Assembly: GCA_040394475.1 (NCBI GenBank)
Contig: JBEBSD010000007.1
Span: 71,295-135,294, forward strand
Direction of reading: 5' to 3'
Source of the DNA: JBEBSD01 sp040394475
GTDB taxonomy: Bacteria > Bacteroidota > Bacteroidia > Cytophagales > Spirosomataceae
DNA: 64,000 bases
The position numbers and the translations under genes were made by a program. This document shows positions 63,189 through 64,000 of this stretch, piece by piece (the first letter of the stretch is position 1; each line of letters opens with the position of its first letter). The notes below the pieces were generated by a model. That model did not search any database, was not told the origin of the DNA, and was given only the letters and a program-made list of their open reading frames with translations.

Positions 63189-63866
63189 ATGATCGTAAAA
63201 AGGACCTGGTTACTCGGATTATGGTGGGGATGTGCTACGTTATCGCAGGCGCAGCAGCCGGATAGCGCCGGTTTACTGAAGGTACACCTGGACATGCGTT
63301 CGTCATTGGTGGAGAAGCGACTTGTCAGTATGTGGGGGACCAGCCTGGGTTGGGAATGGGGAAAGATGAGAAATGAGGTGACCATAGGGTATTACTGGAT
63401 GGGCGATCGTGGCCGGAGGCAGCTCGGCCGGTTGCAGGAAGCCCGCGCCCGTGCACTCGGACAGGAGGAATACCTGGCGGTGGATATGCGGTACGGCGGC
63501 GTAGGATACTGGCATACAGTGGCCGACCGGAAGCGCTGGAAACTGGCAGTCCCGCTGGAGCTGGGACTGGGGCAGGCACGAATGTCACCTGTTTCTCTTC
63601 AGGCATCTCTTCCGGCAACCGGCACAGAGAGCCGCGAAATCATAGTGCCTTTGCAGGTGGCCGGGTATGGTGAATGGAAAGCCACGCGTTGGTTGGGAAC
63701 AGGCCTTCAGGCGGGATACCGGTGGCACCTCACGGGTGCGGACAGCAGGCTGCCTCCCCTTAACGGGCTGTATTACCGGATCCGGGTGTTGGTTTATATG
63801 GATACCTTTTATGACTGGCGGGATCACTTGTTCCGGAAAGAGGCGCTGAGGTCGCCGTTTTATTGA
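63189..63866 (+). CDS. Secreted protein, outer-membrane barrel-like, function unknown
   Basis: 225 residues from the ATG at 63189 (MIVKRTWLLGLWWGCATLSQA gives a signal peptide); a start at 63165 adds eight residues. The mature protein has alternating strands with many aromatic residues (GYYWMGDRG, YGGVGYWHTVADRKRW, VAGYGEWKATRWLGTG, YRIRVLVYMDTFY), as in small outer-membrane barrels or lectin-like folds. No family was recognised. Confidence 0.6.
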   Translation: MIVKRTWLLGLWWGCATLSQAQQPDSAGLLKVHLDMRSSLVEKRLVSMWGTSLGWEWGKMRNEVTIGYYWMGDRGRRQLGRLQEARARALGQEEYLAVDMRYGGVGYWHTVADRKRWKLAVPLELGLGQARMSPVSLQASLPATGTESREIIVPLQVAGYGEWKATRWLGTGLQAGYRWHLTGADSRLPPLNGLYYRIRVLVYMDTFYDWRDHLFRKEALRSPFY

Positions 63867-63874
63867 GGGGATGT

Positions 63875-63944
63875 TGTCGGCAATCGGAGGTCAGCTATCG
63901 GCTGTCGGCTATCAGAGATCGGCAATCGGCTATCAGCTATCAGC
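63875..63944. repeat. Period-7 tandem repeat (TATCAGC/TGTCGGC type), 10 units
   Basis: TGTCGGC, AATCGGA, GGTCAGC, TATCGGC, TGTCGGC, TATCAGA, GATCGGC, AATCGGC, TATCAGC, TATCAGC in one register. Same family as 25886-26116. Confidence 0.93.
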
Positions 63945-63953
63945 CATGCCACC

Positions 63954-63977
63954 ATGGTCTGTGTCTTCACAGACCAT
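63954..63977. repeat. 10-bp inverted repeat at window end
   Basis: ATGGTCTGTG (63954-63963) and CACAGACCAT (63968-63977) are exact complements around the loop TCTT, just after the heptamer array. No T-run follows. Confidence 0.8.
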
Positions 63978-64000
63978 CCCGGTACCCGCCTGTAAGAGTG

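Overview
The window is a stretch of chromosome from a member of the Bacteroidota, most likely a Chitinophagaceae-type organism. This rests on family-restricted genes (GldF gliding permease, DUF4834, DUF4199 pair, DUF1599, the BT_3928-type DoxX protein, DUF5009, GH9 and DUF4838 glycan proteins), on promoters of the TAnnTTTG type, and on the lack of Shine-Dalgarno sequences. No rRNA, tRNA, CRISPR array, transposase or phage gene was seen.

Layout. 1-6020: an edge-truncated DUF4838 lipoprotein, a GT9 glycosyltransferase, an M16 peptidase and a secreted metzincin. 6.1-18.9 kb: housekeeping genes pyrD, ftsK, lolA, pdxJ, yqeY, cvpA, rlmN, a PiT phosphate transporter, a tandem Usp protein, queG, and grpE-dnaJ. 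19-23.3 kb: a compound repeat array, then two paralogous FAD-dependent lipoprotein oxidoreductases. 23.6-30.7 kb: fabG, DoxX, an SDR, a small membrane protein, a YdiJ-type FAD/Fe-S dehydrogenase and a beta-barrel protein. 30.8-37.2 kb: thrA, thrB (no thrC), an A-type Fe-S carrier, a lipoprotein, yebC and DUF4834. 37.6-45.7 kb: an esterase, DUF5009, then the end of the division and cell-wall cluster (murC-ftsQ-ftsA-ftsZ) and an rRNA pseudouridine synthase. 45.7-47.8 kb: an AT-rich, gene-poor stretch with a solo LuxR-type HTH gene and a decayed ECF sigma-factor fragment. 47.8-64 kb: TauE exporter, aroK, BT_3928 and DUF1599 genes, folP, MBL hydrolase, cdaA, rpsF-rpsR-rplI, hemW, GH9, gcvH, a degenerate dihydroorotase, two DUF4199 genes, gldF, a Tat-exported Gfo/Idh oxidoreductase and a secreted protein.

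The most unusual content lies between the genes. At least ten intergenic sites carry short tandem repeats of different sequence that all keep an exact 7-bp period. The longest has 33 units in one register and passes from one heptamer family to another. One site combines heptamers with eight copies of a REP-like stem element, and the spacing of the copies grows in 7-bp steps. Other REP-like copies in the window keep the interior but swap the stem bases in a compensatory way. Together these look like a heptanucleotide STRR plus REP system. Other points of note are a CdaA with EGA in place of the DGA motif, a dihydroorotase homologue without its metal ligands, and a 15-bp repeat inside the YdiJ-type coding sequence.
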